Origin: Phoebastria nigripes
Taxonomy: Eukaryota > Chordata > Aves > Procellariiformes > Diomedeidae
DNA length: 64,000 nt
NCBI GenBank assembly: GCA_035582835.1
Contig: JAYKAV010003110.1
Span: 1,693,794 to 1,757,793, forward strand
Reading direction: 5' to 3'
The notes beneath the pieces were generated by a model. It was not told where the DNA came from and ran no database searches. It was given only the letters and a program-made list of their open reading frames with translations. Position numbers and translations under genes: made by a program. Positions 26,189 to 40,800 of the stretch are shown one piece after another (the stretch's first letter is position 1; the number at the start of each line of letters is the position of its first letter).

Positions 26189-28657
26189 TATACCCTTGGC
26201 AGCTTCCTCAAGCCAAACAAGCAAAACCTGAGTTGAGGCAATACACACACTCTCGGGAGGATTTCAGCTGACATCCGAGGCCACCTGAGCGTATACAGGG
26301 AGGACCAATCTGCCCACTTTCACAGAGGGTTTTGCAAACCTCCTCACACCTTACTTTTGCTACCCCTGTGTGTGGGAATCTATAACAGGACTAAAAGGGG
26401 CCAGATAACAAAAGTTCTAGCTGGAAAAGGGACAAATTCAATTAATACCTTCTTTCACACACTAGTTGTTTCTAGCTCTTCGGTAGACAAGTTAAGCAGC
26501 TCATAACATCCTTAAGAATGGCCCTATGAGCTCCGGCCCTATGAAGCCAAGTTAGGAAGGGATGTCTAAAGGGACAGAGAAGTTGTATTTCTGAGTATCA
26601 GTTTAACAAAACGAAACTGAATTACCACCACCTCTTCTCTGTGAACATGTTGGGGTGAGGGTTTAAATCAAGGACCCGTTAAGGGCAGGAGAGGAAGACA
26701 GAAGTTTCAGCATCTTGAACTCACCTCTTGAGTTTCTCCTGATGTCTAAAAAAGACAGGGGGAGCTTCCTTGTTGCACCCTCTGTTGCATATGAGCTCCA
26801 GATGCGTGCATGCTATTTCCAGAGTCAGAGGATACAGATGTCATTAAATATGCTGGTGATCTGCTCCAGTCTATTGAAATTTTTTTTATCTGAGATCAAC
26901 ACCCAAAAAAAGTATTTGAAGAGTCAGCATGAAGAGGGGAAACAACTGCAATGAAAGCTATAGTTCCCGTATTACCAAAACAAGGTGCAGGGCACAGATT
27001 ACACCCAGTATCGTGAGCCAAAAGTCCTGACAATTGATTCGGGAGATCTTGCAGGACCTCTGGAAGAAGTAAGTAACATTCTGACATGGTGTTTTCTTCT
27101 CACATGATAGTAGGGTTATGAAGTAGCTTTTTAAGACCCAGTCAGTTTTCCTTTTATAGCAGCCTATTTATACACTCCAAATTCAGTCACAGCTTCCACT
27201 GTACTGTACTGATTACTATAGTGCTCATTTCCTCATTCTGAATTGCACATGCATTTCTTTTCTCATTTATTATTCTCTCCTTGTTAGATCTATTAGCCTT
27301 GCATTACCTCCACCCCATTGCTTAGCCTCTCCTAGGTTCCCTTTCTAGGGGCATTTGTCTCACTGACAACTAAGTAATCAGCAGTTCAGTTATTGTACTT
27401 TAATAAAATAAACATTATAAGAAAAGCTTTCCATCTTTGCTCATTTTTAAATGCATGAAGAATAGGTTCAACACAGTATATTGGTTCAGTGTTACTCAAG
27501 TTAAAACATCCTCCTCCACTCCAAACAGACCATGAAATGTAAGACTTCATAAAACTCACTATCCTTTCTACAGTACCATTTACTTACTATATTGGTGAGT
27601 GCCTAATGGCCACTGCTCCTTTTTGCTTACAGCATATATTATCAAGTTCACTGACAATCATTTGAAGACTAAAATCCAATTTAAAGTTTTCCCATTTGCA
27701 TTAGACATAAGTTGTGTAGAAAACTTTTAGACGCTAACAACGCTTCTAAATTCACAGCGCACTTAGTCCAAAACTCCTGAAGTTAGTATTTTTGCACTTG
27801 GATTGTTAATGTTTGCTAAAAACCGAAACATTCTTCAGCTGACTAAAAGCTTCATATCCTTAGAACGTAAAACCTAAATATAAATGTGGTGGGCGTATGT
27901 GGATCTTTTCCCTCTGAGGAGGCTCTGTTACGAATTTCCAATGTTTTATGCCACCACCAAGCCTCCGCTAAGCCATGACACCTGTTCAGAATTTTCAGCT
28001 TCTTAACCCCTTACTGCACTTCCTACCACCCCCAGCAGAAGTGCAGGAAGTGGAAAAGAGTTCTGTCGTCCCGGACTTGCTGTATTAATTCTCAATGGCT
28101 CCTCGGTGTCTTTCAGTATTTCACATTAATAGCCACCTTAAGGACAACTACAACTAACTAAATGGATGGACTTGCTTCTCATAACTGGTGCCAGTAGATG
28201 CTCTGGTTATCACACAGACCCTGGAAAGAAAACCTACAAATTCCATAGGAGGAACATTAAAGATAATACTGTCAATAATAAATATTATTACTGATAATAA
28301 ATGGTCTATACTAAAACAAAACAGCAAACTGTAACGTACTGCAGCTTTTAAGTAACGTTATGCTAAATGCATTCTTATCATTCACATTAATAATGATTCG
28401 CTATTCTTAGGTTTGGTATCTTTAGGAAACATTAGCAGTACACAATGCTAGTGAACAAAAATTCTTTTAGCATCAGTATGTAGCCACTCTTTCTAACATT
28501 TCTGCAAAAATTACACCATAAGGATATCTCCTAGTTAACAGTCAATATACTCTGTTGAGACAGAATGCCTCCATATGAAAAGCTGTTTCAAAAGGCTCTT
28601 TTTCATTACAAACCACAGATATGACTCAGATTAATCACAGTAAGAATTTTCACCTGA

Positions 28658-28663
28658 TTTATT
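28658..28663 (-). terminator. Possible poly(A) signal of the methyltransferase gene
   Basis: AATAAA on the minus strand, about 75 bases past the TAG stop at 28741-28739. It is the nearest such hexamer and would give a very short 3'UTR. Another AATAAA lies near 27266, so a longer 3'UTR is also possible. Confidence 0.3.
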
Positions 28664-28738
28664 CACACAAATCAATCCAAATTCATTTTAGATCCAAAAT
28701 ACATGTATTACAAGGATACTAGTAAATTTTCCCAGGTA

Positions 28739-28855
28739 CTAGCGAATCTTATATGAATGTATTTGTTCAAGTGCTTCTCTGTCACCATCCTTTTCCATAT
28801 ACACATCATAGTTTAGCTGCATCTCTTCAACCCATTGGCTGAGCTGTATATCTGT
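28739..28855 (-). CDS. Methyltransferase coding exon 8 and stop
   Basis: The acceptor is TTTCAG. It encodes 38 residues from TDIQLSQWVEEMQLNYDVYM to HSYKIR, ending at TAG 28741-28739. This fits the C-terminal strand and tail of the fold. Confidence 0.85.
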   Translation of the reverse strand, partial: TDIQLSQWVEEMQLNYDVYMEKDGDREALEQIHSYKIR

Positions 28856-31800
28856 CTGAAACAATGAAAACAGATCCTTAAATTAACACAATGTTGAGAA
28901 ACATAGCAGGAGTTTCAAGGTCAGTACAACATTAAGAAGGCAAGACATAATAAGAGAGATTAGTCATTCCAAATTATGCAGCAATGATAAATTCATTTCT
29001 GGAAATGCCATTTAACTTAAATAGGAGAGAATAAAGATAACTTTTAAAAATTATCTCAGTCAATAGTCTAGATATTTTGCTAGCATGGTACAACTGCTTC
29101 TCTATATGCATTTGTATAAGCCTCAAGCATCCTGATCAGAGGGCAACATTCTGACAGAAGTGTTGAGGGAGCAGCTAACTGTACCATGGAAGAATCACAG
29201 GTACTTTCTTGTTTAACACCCAGGGAATACTGTATTAAGGCTACAAAGGGCTTCTCAGCTGCTGTGTAACTACTGCCTGCTCCAAGAAAAGGTCAAATGA
29301 CACCATTGCTGCTCCTGGGGCTGAGGATCTATTTCACCCATCAGCATACAGGCAACAAGTGATTCAATTTCTCTAAAGCAGACTACTGTGGCGAGCAAGC
29401 CACTTCATAAATAACCTTGTCATGTATGATCAGTGTTTTGTTTCCTAACTAAAGCCAGCCCACATAATTTGTCTAGGCATCATACACCTAACAACTGTAA
29501 TCTACCGATGACCTATGGCAGAATGGACACAGAGCAGAGGTTGGTCCATCGGAAGTGGTTACTACTCAGGGAACAGCAGCAGCAGCACAGGGCGTTCAAC
29601 ATCTTTGAAAGTTGCACTGTCGTCATGTTTGTTTCCAACTGTCATTTAAAGCTATGTCACTGATCCAAGACGCCTGATGGTAATCACTTGGCTAGTTGGG
29701 AGACCACATCTCTCCCTAATCTGGACTTCTAACAGCTCATACTGGCATATTATGAGTCATTTTCTGGGCTGCCAGCAGGTCAGAAGAGAGAGTATCCTCA
29801 GGGATGGTCCTTCTTTAATATGTCCCTCTCTCCCACTGGCTTAACAAAACAGTTTGTCATGTTTCAAGGCAATGTGCAAATGTAGAGCTAAATAGAGAAA
29901 ATATTTCAAGGTTTTGCCTCTAGAAGTTTATAAATACATCCGTACTTCAGAGGTTCTACCCCTATACCTGGAAGAAGTCTGATAGAAGGGGATATCACAA
30001 AACTTACATCATAATACGGCTTTGCTAATGTTTTGTGGGGTTTTTTTTAACCTCACAGTTAAGGTATTGTTAATAATACACATGATAATACAATGATTCA
30101 TGCAGCCTACTGATATAGGCTGGGATTTCCATTTTACAGGTGGGGACAATCAAAGTACAGGAAGATGTGTTGGTGGTCAACCCGGAAATAGAATCCAGAG
30201 TCCTGTATCTTTTTAATCTACGCACAAAATTACATATCCTTCCTCACAGCAATGCTGGCAAGCAGCTAACCTCAACTAAAGAACTGCCACTTTCATAGAA
30301 AGTGACAAAATGCGTTGGCTAAAACTGGCTGAGGGAACTTACCTGGAGCTTTGAGAGCGATTCTTTAAGGCTTGGAACTGTCACTAATAAGGACCCTCTT
30401 TTCCTTACATTACAAGCAATAAATTCCCAAGCTCTGAAACATATTTAAAAGTAGGTCACCAATTTTTAGGAAAAAAAATCACATTTGATACAAAATGAAT
30501 CTAACACTTTTACAGTTTAGTGGCCAGAGGTAGAGTAAGCTTAAAGACTTGCTATACGGGCTCATCAGTCACTATTAATATCTAAGCAAATATCTTTGTA
30601 TGAACAAAATCAAGCTTTGTATTAAAAACAGAGGGAATATATGGTCTTAGTGTGTTAGATTTTGTAACTTTTTAACTCTGATACATACATGCATGTCATT
30701 TTGTACTGTCAACACCTTCACTTTGGACTAGGATTAAACATCGACATTTGATCCCTTTAAACTTTTGATTTTAAAGAAAATCCAGCCTCTGAGTGCACTG
30801 TTTTATTAAGCTTAACAACAAGCTGCTCTTTACATACATACTTTGCAGTCGTGACAAAATACTTCTCTTAAGACATTAGCAATCAGAGTATTTAAATATA
30901 GCCCCCAGCATTCCTTTTTTCTGATTTTGCAAGTCAGATCATTTCTCACAACACGGCAATTCAGACTAAAAAGAATTTAATTTCCAGCATTCTTCAAACG
31001 TCATTTGTCTTCATGGTACTAATGCAACATTAAACTACTACACCTGAGTTCTTGAAGAATCAAATGAATTCTCAGTCACGTGCCTGGAAACAAATCTCCT
31101 GGCCATTTGAAATACCCACTGCCCTTCACCCATCCACTCTGTGCCTCTCTGGTTGACATTACCGCCTGGTATCAAGGGCAGTAGGACAAGCCTTAGCTGA
31201 AACTGCTAGTGAATGCCAGACTGTTGGCTGGGATGGTGGAGACACAGGCACCCTTTCTTTTTGACTGCCCATTCTAAAGGCACAGTAACTTTGGACGGTA
31301 AAGTTATTTACGTTTTAAACTGATACTGCTGGATTAGCAAAAGCTCATCTGTGAGTGTCTTGTACCTGAAGAGGAAGAACCTTAGCCACACGTTAGTTTG
31401 CTACCACATCCTTATGAAGATATATTAGAAATATCATTAATAACCGTGTTTTACAGTGCATCTATATTAAGGCTCTGACATCCACAAGTCAGTGACCTGT
31501 CTTCTTTCTGAAGATTAAGCTTTATGCTGATCTCATAATTTCAGATCCTTTAACAGCAAGATACTATTTTAACAGATCAGTGCAAGGATTCAGGGCAAGG
31601 TTTGGGTAAACAAAGCAGCAGTGTTTAGTGGGTTTAACAACAAACAACTGCCATAACACCTTAGCAGTTAAGTATAACAATTAAGTGTAGGCAGTTTAAA
31701 ACAATTTCCTTATGTAATTTATGTATGTGACTTCAAAAAGCACAACCTTAAGGTTTTCCATAACTCACAAGGTAACACACACATTGCCAAAGAAATAGAT

Positions 31801-34800
31801 TACTTGTTTGGACACATAGCTTACCTGGCCTGTTCCTGTCTGTCAAGAAAATATTCAAAGACATTATTCATTACAACAACATCAGCCTTCTGAAGAAGTG
31901 AAGCCTGAGTACAGATGTCTGCATGAACCACCTGAAGGAGAAAAATTTCACAAGGCATAGATTAAAGAGACACAGCCTTCAAGTAGCCATGAAGCCTGTC
32001 AACCTAATACAGCACCTGCTACCACCATTTTGAACCAGTCACAAAAACAGATATTTCACTGGCTTCACAGTAGATAAAACTGAAGTAAATAACCAGAATA
32101 AGCTTTAAAAAATGAAAAAATAAAAATCAGATTTATCTCCTCTAATTAAAATACTTGATTCATTATGTTAAGTGAAATAAACTACACCTGACTTTTGGTC
32201 TAGAACACTGTGTGCCATAAAAGAGGAGATCATGTATGTGATGGCTGTTACATTTCTCTTACCTATATTTTACTCACAAATGCTGATTGATTTCAGGAAA
32301 GGAGCTAAGCTAGCTAAAGCTTTTTTGAGGATATTAAAAGGCATCTCACAGGCTCAGTGGGTTACTAAAGGATTATAGCTAGAAAAGACACTACAGACCC
32401 AGGTTTGACAGCTGAATTCTCACGACACGTATTGGGACTGGGAATGCTGGAAAGGCAGGATGCTCAGTGGCACTGCAGGACAGCAAGTGCTTTACCTTAT
32501 TAAACAACTGCCTCTCCAGTCAGCATAGGATCTGGTTTGATTTCATCTACCTTCACCTACCAAAAAAAATATTAACACATCATGTCATTTTCAAACAGGT
32601 GAGATTATAGTGACAGGAGAATATGGATGCTCATTAACACCCTGACAAGATGTGTTTGATTTCCTCTTAAACATGGAGAAATACATCACATCCTAAATCT
32701 GAGGAGAAACATAAATTGGAACATCTTTTGAAGGGATAAGGGAGAGAAAGCCAATCTGAATATTACTTGCATTCCACAAATTTTTTTGAAAGTGCATCCC
32801 TGTATGTTGAAAATGGACAGAAAATCTGAACAACTTCTTTTCCTTCCTGTGTGACCCATTACTAGGTTGTGCTGGGAATATACTAACCTGATGGATTCAA
32901 CATTTCACATTTTGTCAAATCCTTCCAATATTGGACAGATGTAAAAAGGAATTCTTAATTCTGACAGGAAAGCTGAATGTTAGTATAGAAGATTAAAAAC
33001 ATTTATCTGTTGAAAAACGTTTTACCCACTTAACAATATATGAATACTTGTTGGGAGGGTAAATTATGTATTCCTCCTCATAATGAACATGAAAGGCATG
33101 CTGTTCTGATTGACAGAGGAAAAAGATACTACCACCCCTGCAACTTGTTAGGGTTCAAATGCAGAAAAGATGACGAGCTGCTACAGTTTATGACTCTGGT
33201 TCATGCTATCAGAATGCATTATAGCGATTGCAATTATAGCCAAATATTTCAATATCAGTAATAACAGAAACAATTTTATAAACAATACTGTTCATAAAAA
33301 ATTAGGCATCACAGCATTTCATCTTTGAGAGCTATATTCCATGGGTTCTCTACAAGTGCTCCGACTCAGTAAAACAAACAGCTTTATCTCCTTAAACACA
33401 TTACCATGCCAAGTTGTTCACCACTGCCTGTAGCAAGTGGAAAGGAAGCAACTGTGTTCTTGTACCTTACCCAGAACTGGCAGGTTAGTGTTTGAAGGCT
33501 CTATCTCACTGAGAAATAGGGACAGTTTAGTTGTCAGAATGACTGGTCAAATTGCTACTTTTGCCTCTACTGTGTGGAATCTGAACTATTTATCCACTAG
33601 TTCATGAAAGTTAGAGCTTTCCAGGACAATTAAGATTGGCGATAATTTCTCTTAAAACAGTGCACTGTAAACTGTAGCAGTACAGGAGCTGATTAAGAAG
33701 AAGTTCAAGCATTCAGGCAGCAGAGAAGGAAGACAGACCACTCAGGCCTCCATCAGCAGTCCTAAATACAGTAGGTCCTGGTTGTCAACTAATGTTCTCT
33801 GCATAAAGCCACTGCTAACTGTAGATTAAAATGAAAGACCATAAACTGGGGTGGTAGAGATATTACGGATACAGGCTTGACTGCTGCCCTGTTATACAGG
33901 CAACAGCCTGCCACAGTGGAGCAGGACAGACAGCTAGGAGCAAAACATGCCTCAGCTAGATCTGCCAGAACTCATGTTATCAGAACCCAAATTTACCTAG
34001 ACTGTGAGTGGGATTTGGATCACTATTTCTGAGGCTAAGGAGACATTTTACTTTACTCTCTTATTTTCAAGGGGCAAGAATAACAAACCCACAGAATTTC
34101 TGTACAAAAAAACTGAGCAGCAGTCCTTTAATCCACACACAAGTGACTGGTGGACTGTTCCACCAGTGGACTTCTTGCAGCACAAAAAGTCGTAATTACC
34201 AGTAAATTTTCTTAATGCCCTACTAATGGCAGTCCTAATATTTTAAGCCTCAATTCAGAAAGATGCTTAAACTACTGGGAAACTTTGAACACATGTTGAT
34301 GTTTCCTTGACCTGGATAACACTTAAACTTTAACTTAAAATTAGTCTGTATTTACAGAGTAGGTGACTGTGCTGACTAAAGTGACCTAAGCACCCCATTC
34401 TCCCCAAACACATCCTCATTCCTATTGGGGAATGTGGGACCACATAAGCATGTGTAGCTGCACCATGAGCCAGACCCAGGTATTGCTCCAGCCAAAACAC
34501 CACTTTTTTGCTGGGTTCTTTTTCAGCTGGACCAGTTCCCTGACCCTGACACAGCTTGGCTGTGTGTTGGCACAACAGAGGAGGCAGCAACTGATTTTAA
34601 AACAGCCCTGTTGCCCAATGGAATACACACCAAGCCTTTCATGATTACAGGCAATTTCTGAATTGAGGTCTCAAGTTTCCTAAGATCTGTTGAACTGTTT
34701 ACTTTCCTCCCAGCATCTAATGCTCAAATGGCAAAAGATGCCGAGCAACTTTCTATGTACTTTAACAAACCAAATGTTGACCAAAGAAACACAAAGTTCA

Positions 34801-37800
34801 CTCAGAGATTTAGCCACTAAAGATATCATTCCACCTTGCTGTCCTTTGGGAACATACTCTAATAAAAATTCAGAATATCCTGAAAAAACAATTGTTATTT
34901 AAGAAGGGTCTTTTAAAAGTTTTTCAAATTTGTGTCATAAATTATTATCAGCAACTGGATTCTGACTATTTTTCAAGCTGGTATGTATCTCTAGAGAGGA
35001 TTCATTTGGGGGTGAAATAAAAATCTAAGATCGAAATGTTCAAAGCAGTGTGATAACAGGAGTCACATGACTAAATTAGCATCTAATGAGACTCAAATAG
35101 CTAAGTCCTCAGGCACTGCTTTGAAAACGTATTATTTTCTTATCTTTATGCTCTGAAATGAATACTTCAGCAGAATTACAAGGTGTGAAGGAAAAACAAA
35201 AAGGCTTATAATAAAGAATATACAAGGCTAAAAAGCATGCATATAGATCTCCAGCTCCACTGAATTAACTTGACAGAGTTCCTAACTGCACTTTCAGTCT
35301 CATCACAATAAGGTGTTATGAACACAAAACAAAAACCAAAGGTTATGGATAAACTGGCAGTAACTGGGATTGAATTGGGCAACCCAATGATATTGCCTAC
35401 CCTGTGTTAAATATTTTATGTTTATTATTTCTTTCCAGTTTGAAATTGGTTACTTTAATTCCCAAGAAATTACTACACCCAGCACTTTGTGTGACTCCAT
35501 TCAAGAGCACATGCATACAACACAGGATTAAAGTCAGTATTCTACCCAGCATATTCTACTCGCCAACTTTTGCTGGTAACAAAATAACTCGTATTCCCCA
35601 GAAAGGAAAAAAAAAAAATATTTTTTTTCTCATTAAAATAGTAGTAGTTATTTCCATAATGGGACTAGGGAAATGGTTCCCATAATGATATCACATTGTT
35701 TGAAACCCATTTTGTTTGTGGAAGGTACATATGCACTGACATTCCAAGAAATGAAATACCAGTAGCCATAAGTCCTTTAGGTGTTCTTAGATGCAAATTT
35801 GCAAATCCTACAAACATCTTTCTGCTAACGTTAATGAAACACAGACATTTAGTTTTGTTATTGATGACAGAAACTCTTTATACACTCAGTTTCACAGAAA
35901 TTAGTGGCAATGATGTCACTAATTTCACTGGGTGAAACAGCTAAGATATATCTGTTTTGTGTAAGCCAGTAGGTGAGTCCATTCAGGAAAAAGTCTAAGT
36001 GATTGAACACGTTATCATATTTTGATAATTTCCCTATTCCTCTCTGCTATGAGATTTTTTTTTCCTAATGCAAAGCCTTTGTTTAGGACCAAAACAAGCA
36101 AAGGCAGAAACTTCTTCTCAGAATGCTGATCTACCAGCCACTCACATAAACAGGATACCTAGTACACCGTGGTTAAAAATACACACACTAAACCATATAT
36201 TTAGTTACCTTTATTCTGTCAATGAACTGGTATTTTGTAATCATCATTTCTTGCAGCTGGCAAAAGTCTGCATTCATTTCTACTCCATACAGTTGGGATG
36301 CTGAGCTATAAAGATAACCCTACATTAGGAAAAGGAAATTTAGTAACTGTGATGCCTTTAATACAAGTTCAAAATTTTCAATTAAAATGGAAAAAATAAA
36401 ACACAGGTTAAGATTAGGAAAGCATTTTAAAACAGCAAGTTGAGAAATGTCTTTCAGTGGACGTGACATGTTTTTCAGAGCTAAGCCCCTGATTTGATTT
36501 GGCAATTCCCACTTACGTCTCACGAATTTTAGTAAGAGATCCAAAATGACATGTCAAAATAATAAACAGAAAAGGAAAGCTCCAACTTCACTGCAATTGC
36601 AAAATAGATGGAAAATGGTCTAAGAAGGAAAAAAGCAGTACAAACCAAGTTACAAAAATAGCGTGAAAGGAAAAGACTCTGCACGTTTTTGTTTCTTGGG
36701 AGACTGAAAGAAGAAAATAGCAAGTGAAAAAAAAACAACCATGAGACACACACATAGTCAAAGTGAGTGAAAATGGAGGACAACGTACCAGTAATATAAT
36801 GGGATATTTTGGTACAGAGTCTTTGTCAGCACCTCTAAGTATTGTATTACTGCCATTTTCAGGTGCTTCATACAGGTACATATGAAAAAAGATAAATTAT
36901 CCCCTAATAATAAGCCCAAAATAACGGCTCAGCTTCGGACTGAGATTTTGGAAAGTTGTTGGAGATGTTAGGAAAAAAAAAAGTACAAATACTTGAGCCT
37001 ACAGGGCCTTAATGAAGATATTGCTTTAAGTGCCATTGTCTCCACTGAACACCATAATTACACTTTGCCAACAATGGCAAAGGCAAACAAACAATGCTAA
37101 AGATACAGAATATCTGAGATATCTATGTACTACAATCTAATTATTAAGGTTTTCTGAAACCATTCAACTTGGAGAGTAGAAAAGCAACCTGTGAAGGTGA
37201 AGTCACCCCTCCTCCAATACAAGCCAAGAACATGATCAAAAAGGAGAACTCTTTTTTTAAAATGTTTCCCCTGCTTTATCTTGAGATAACCATTTAAGAA
37301 CCCAACGCTGCAAATATTTACAAATGGGAGTAACTTTCCTCATTTGAGTAGTCCCAAAATTAGATTATTCAGATGAGTAAAATTACATGCCCAAGTGTTT
37401 CCAAGATTGAGCCCTAAACAGCCATTGACTTTTGTAAGAAAGTTGTAATGTGTGTTTTGCATTGCTGTTGGCCATATGTTGCACCAGCCATGCCAAAAGC
37501 AATCAAAATTGCACTCAAGTATCTCGATGAAGTATTTTATGTGCATTTTAAAATGCAGAGCAGGACAATATGTTTTTGGAGACAAATTCATATCAAAGTC
37601 TTCCTTTGTATAATTTAACAGTCTGTCAGCTTCATAAAGGAATTTAACATAACTAATCTATATATAGACATGGTCAAGACGTAGAAGACAAACTTATTTA
37701 CGAAGGAGAGACAGAGCAGGAACTAGCAAAAGAGCAGCATGTGTGACAGCAATATGCTACTCTGTTGGACAATAGACTTTTCCTCTCCATAAGCAAGATC

Positions 37801-40800
37801 ATTTGTATTCCTTCTTGNGAGGAACAGAACAAGAACTGAAATGGCTAGTAAACAGCACCTTATACTGTCCACAGTCAGATCAGAGATGCCTCTCAGAATG
37901 ACCCATCCAAGATGGAGTAACGAGAGCAGTAAGTCAGAGAAGAGGGAACAGTAATAAAATATGAATTCCTGTGCTGGAAGTTACCGCAAATAGCACTGCA
38001 CCAAGCCTGGAGCCAACGTCAACCACTACCTTTCCTGTCAGGTCAGGCAGTACATGTTGATAAAGAAACTTCAGTTCCATGAGGGAAAAGGAATGCGAAA
38101 TAAACTCTGGGAAATAAGAACAGAACAAAGGTGTTGGGTGGGCAATACTAACTACTGTGTTATTAACCAATGAAATATTAATCTGAAGAGTTATCATCAC
38201 TGAAAACCTGTATGGTTTCCTGCCTGAACTAGTGTTGGGGACCCTGGGAAACCAGGGTTTGCAGATCGGAGGTAGCCTGGCCAGTAGTCTGTCCCGAGTC
38301 TGGGGATTCTTTCCCTTACATGGAGAATTTTGAAATCCTTCATGAAACTGAATTACCTTTTTCCGCAGAGTGACATATATTAAAGAACACAAACAAAGTA
38401 ACTTGGAATTGTTTTAGTGAAAAAGGAAGCATGGTACCTAAGGCTCAACACAATTCATGCAAACCTTTTTATGGGCAGACGTATTAATAGCTTGAATTTC
38501 AACTCCAAGGTTTTAAGGAACAGAATGTTCTCCATATAACCATTCCTCCTTCAATGCCTTTGCTATACTGGCAACAGCACTGATCTGTACCACACCACAC
38601 ACAAGCTTTAAGACAGATGGTGCTTTCTACTGCTTTTCAGCGTGAGAGGAGACTGAGGCTACTGCATGGACTCCTACAGTATTGCTTTCCTCTTCTAGCT
38701 TCCTTTTCAGTGGTACATAGCCCTGCCTCTTCCCTGCCCAGTTTTTGTGGGCAACTAGTGTCGCTCATACACTGCAAATTAATTCAACTTACATGTGTAG
38801 GAGTCTCCTTCCATTGGTTACGGGAAATAATTCTGGCCTGTGTACTGCACCAGTCTGGACAAAGTCCTCCATCAGCTGGATGTTGTGTTGTCCAGCTGAG
38901 TCACTGCACAAACCAGTTTAGTTAAACTGAATTTGTTTCTCATGTTCCCAAAAGAGCACTTACCTAAAGATGCAGTCTTGTATGAGCCACACTCTGTGCA
39001 GTAGCTCCTACTCATTTTCCCCTCCTCACACAATGAATCAACAAAATCATCATCATAAAGGAATGCATCAACATGAATCATGGGCAGTGGATGCTGGTGT
39101 ATCTGAGAAGAGGAACAAAACCTAAGAAAGGCAGAACCAAGTCTCTTAATTTCACTTATGCTGTTACACAGTTAATTTTCCCACCATCCTACCTTTCCCA
39201 AAATCCCCAACATCCAAGTTTTTCCCTACTCAAAAGTTACAAATCAAAATTAAACCATAGAAATCCTGCATGTAAACCGGATCATCAAATACCACTGAAA
39301 TAACCAGTAAGTGGAAGCCAACAAAGGAAAGCAAGCTGGTTTCGATAGCTGAGTAGGAGACCTCCTGTGAATTTTGTCTCCTTAGTGCCTGCTTGGCTAT
39401 AGAGGAGGTACAGGGTAAAGGAAGCTTTTTCTCTTCCACTTTAATGAGGAGAATGTAACTTAAATTCAGGAGAAAGGGCAATTTTGCTTCTCAGCTTCAA
39501 CTGTCTGAATATTTTCATCTTCATGCCTTATGCCTCAATCTAGAAACACCCCTGATTTTCAATCAAAAGCATACCAGTTGGGATGCTTGCCTTCTCATCA
39601 TTTCAAGGGGTATAATCTTCATCCTCCTACTCCTCTTTCCTCCCTCTCCCAGGCTTGCTGCATGTGGCCAATCCACTTTTCCCATTTAAGAGCCACACAC
39701 CACTTTTCTGGGAAATGCGTTAACTTTTGACCTATACTGACAGCTCAAGTAGAAAAGGTGCTCTCCCCTCCCACAGGACTCACAGCCCACCTCTTGCTGA
39801 GCCATCTGAATCTGAAAAGAGTTGGAAATCATTTCTGGGCTGCCCACATTATGGCAACAGCAAAACGCTGGCCCTGTATTTCTGTTTTCTTTAAGGGGGG
39901 CTGTTAGAGTCTATTATGGAGCTAGTGTTAAAGAATCACTGTGACAGGTGCCATACCACACAGAATGAAAGCTATGCCAAATAACTTATGATCAAAGTAT
40001 TAAGAACTATGAAGCAAATTTCTTGGGGTCACACAATCATGCAGCAACAGACCTGCGAACCAAGCTGAGATTACCTATACCTCAATCCAGTGCTCATTCT
40101 CTGTTATGTACTAGTACTAAAACTGAAATCAGCATAGTCCCCAAATAAATGATGTGGTTCAGCAAAAGGAGACCATAACAATTAGCTTACTTTCTGCATA
40201 GCTTGATGTTCCGAATTAAACATTGCCTCGATGGGTAAACGATTCCGCAAATCTTCAGCGATATTTTTGAGCACAACATCATTGTTACTCACCACAAGCT
40301 CATCAAAGTCATCTATAAATCAAGACAAAAAAAAACCCCTGAACAATCATATGTAGATCATGTGGACTAAGTGATGACCAGTACAATACAGTTGCAAGAC
40401 ATAAACAATACCAGATGGATAAGGTTTTTATTTGAAATGCATTTTTCAGCCTTTGTTAGCTTTTCCAGCCAATGACAGATTTGGATTGTAAAAACTTTGC
40501 CACTTAAAATAAACGTAGCGCTTTTTTGAAATCTCAAATTATTTTCATATTTATAAACTTATAACTCACATATGATGGTCTGGGCTGCCACCAAAGTGAT
40601 ACTGTTTCAGCTTAAGATATAAAAACATCAAAGATGTTTTTGAACTATTGGAGAAATTACAAAACTCATAGTTGCCTGAATGCAGGCTTTTTTTTTTTTA
40701 TACAAGTTTCTTTTTATACATACCATCTTTCTAATAAAGTGGTTACAAAAAAATCAGGGACAATGCACAGTTCAACAGTTCAACTCACAATACATTTTAC

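Larger units (their letters stand above)
7247..28640. other. Long gene-poor interval with repeats only
   Basis: About 21 kb with no supported coding exon. It contains old repeats (13536-13608, about 16855-16960, about 21180-21256, 26088-26188), microsatellites and one perfect hairpin at 22678-22703, each listed separately. The open frames here, including 206 codons on the minus strand at 18195-18815 and 248 codons on the plus strand at 23331-24077, have low-complexity or biased composition and no family match I can recognise. Regulatory elements may be present but cannot be seen by eye. Confidence 0.5.

Noticed and set aside
33040..33261. 73-codon plus-strand frame within methyltransferase intron 5
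   Set aside because: No splice sites, no promoter and no family match. Chance is sufficient.
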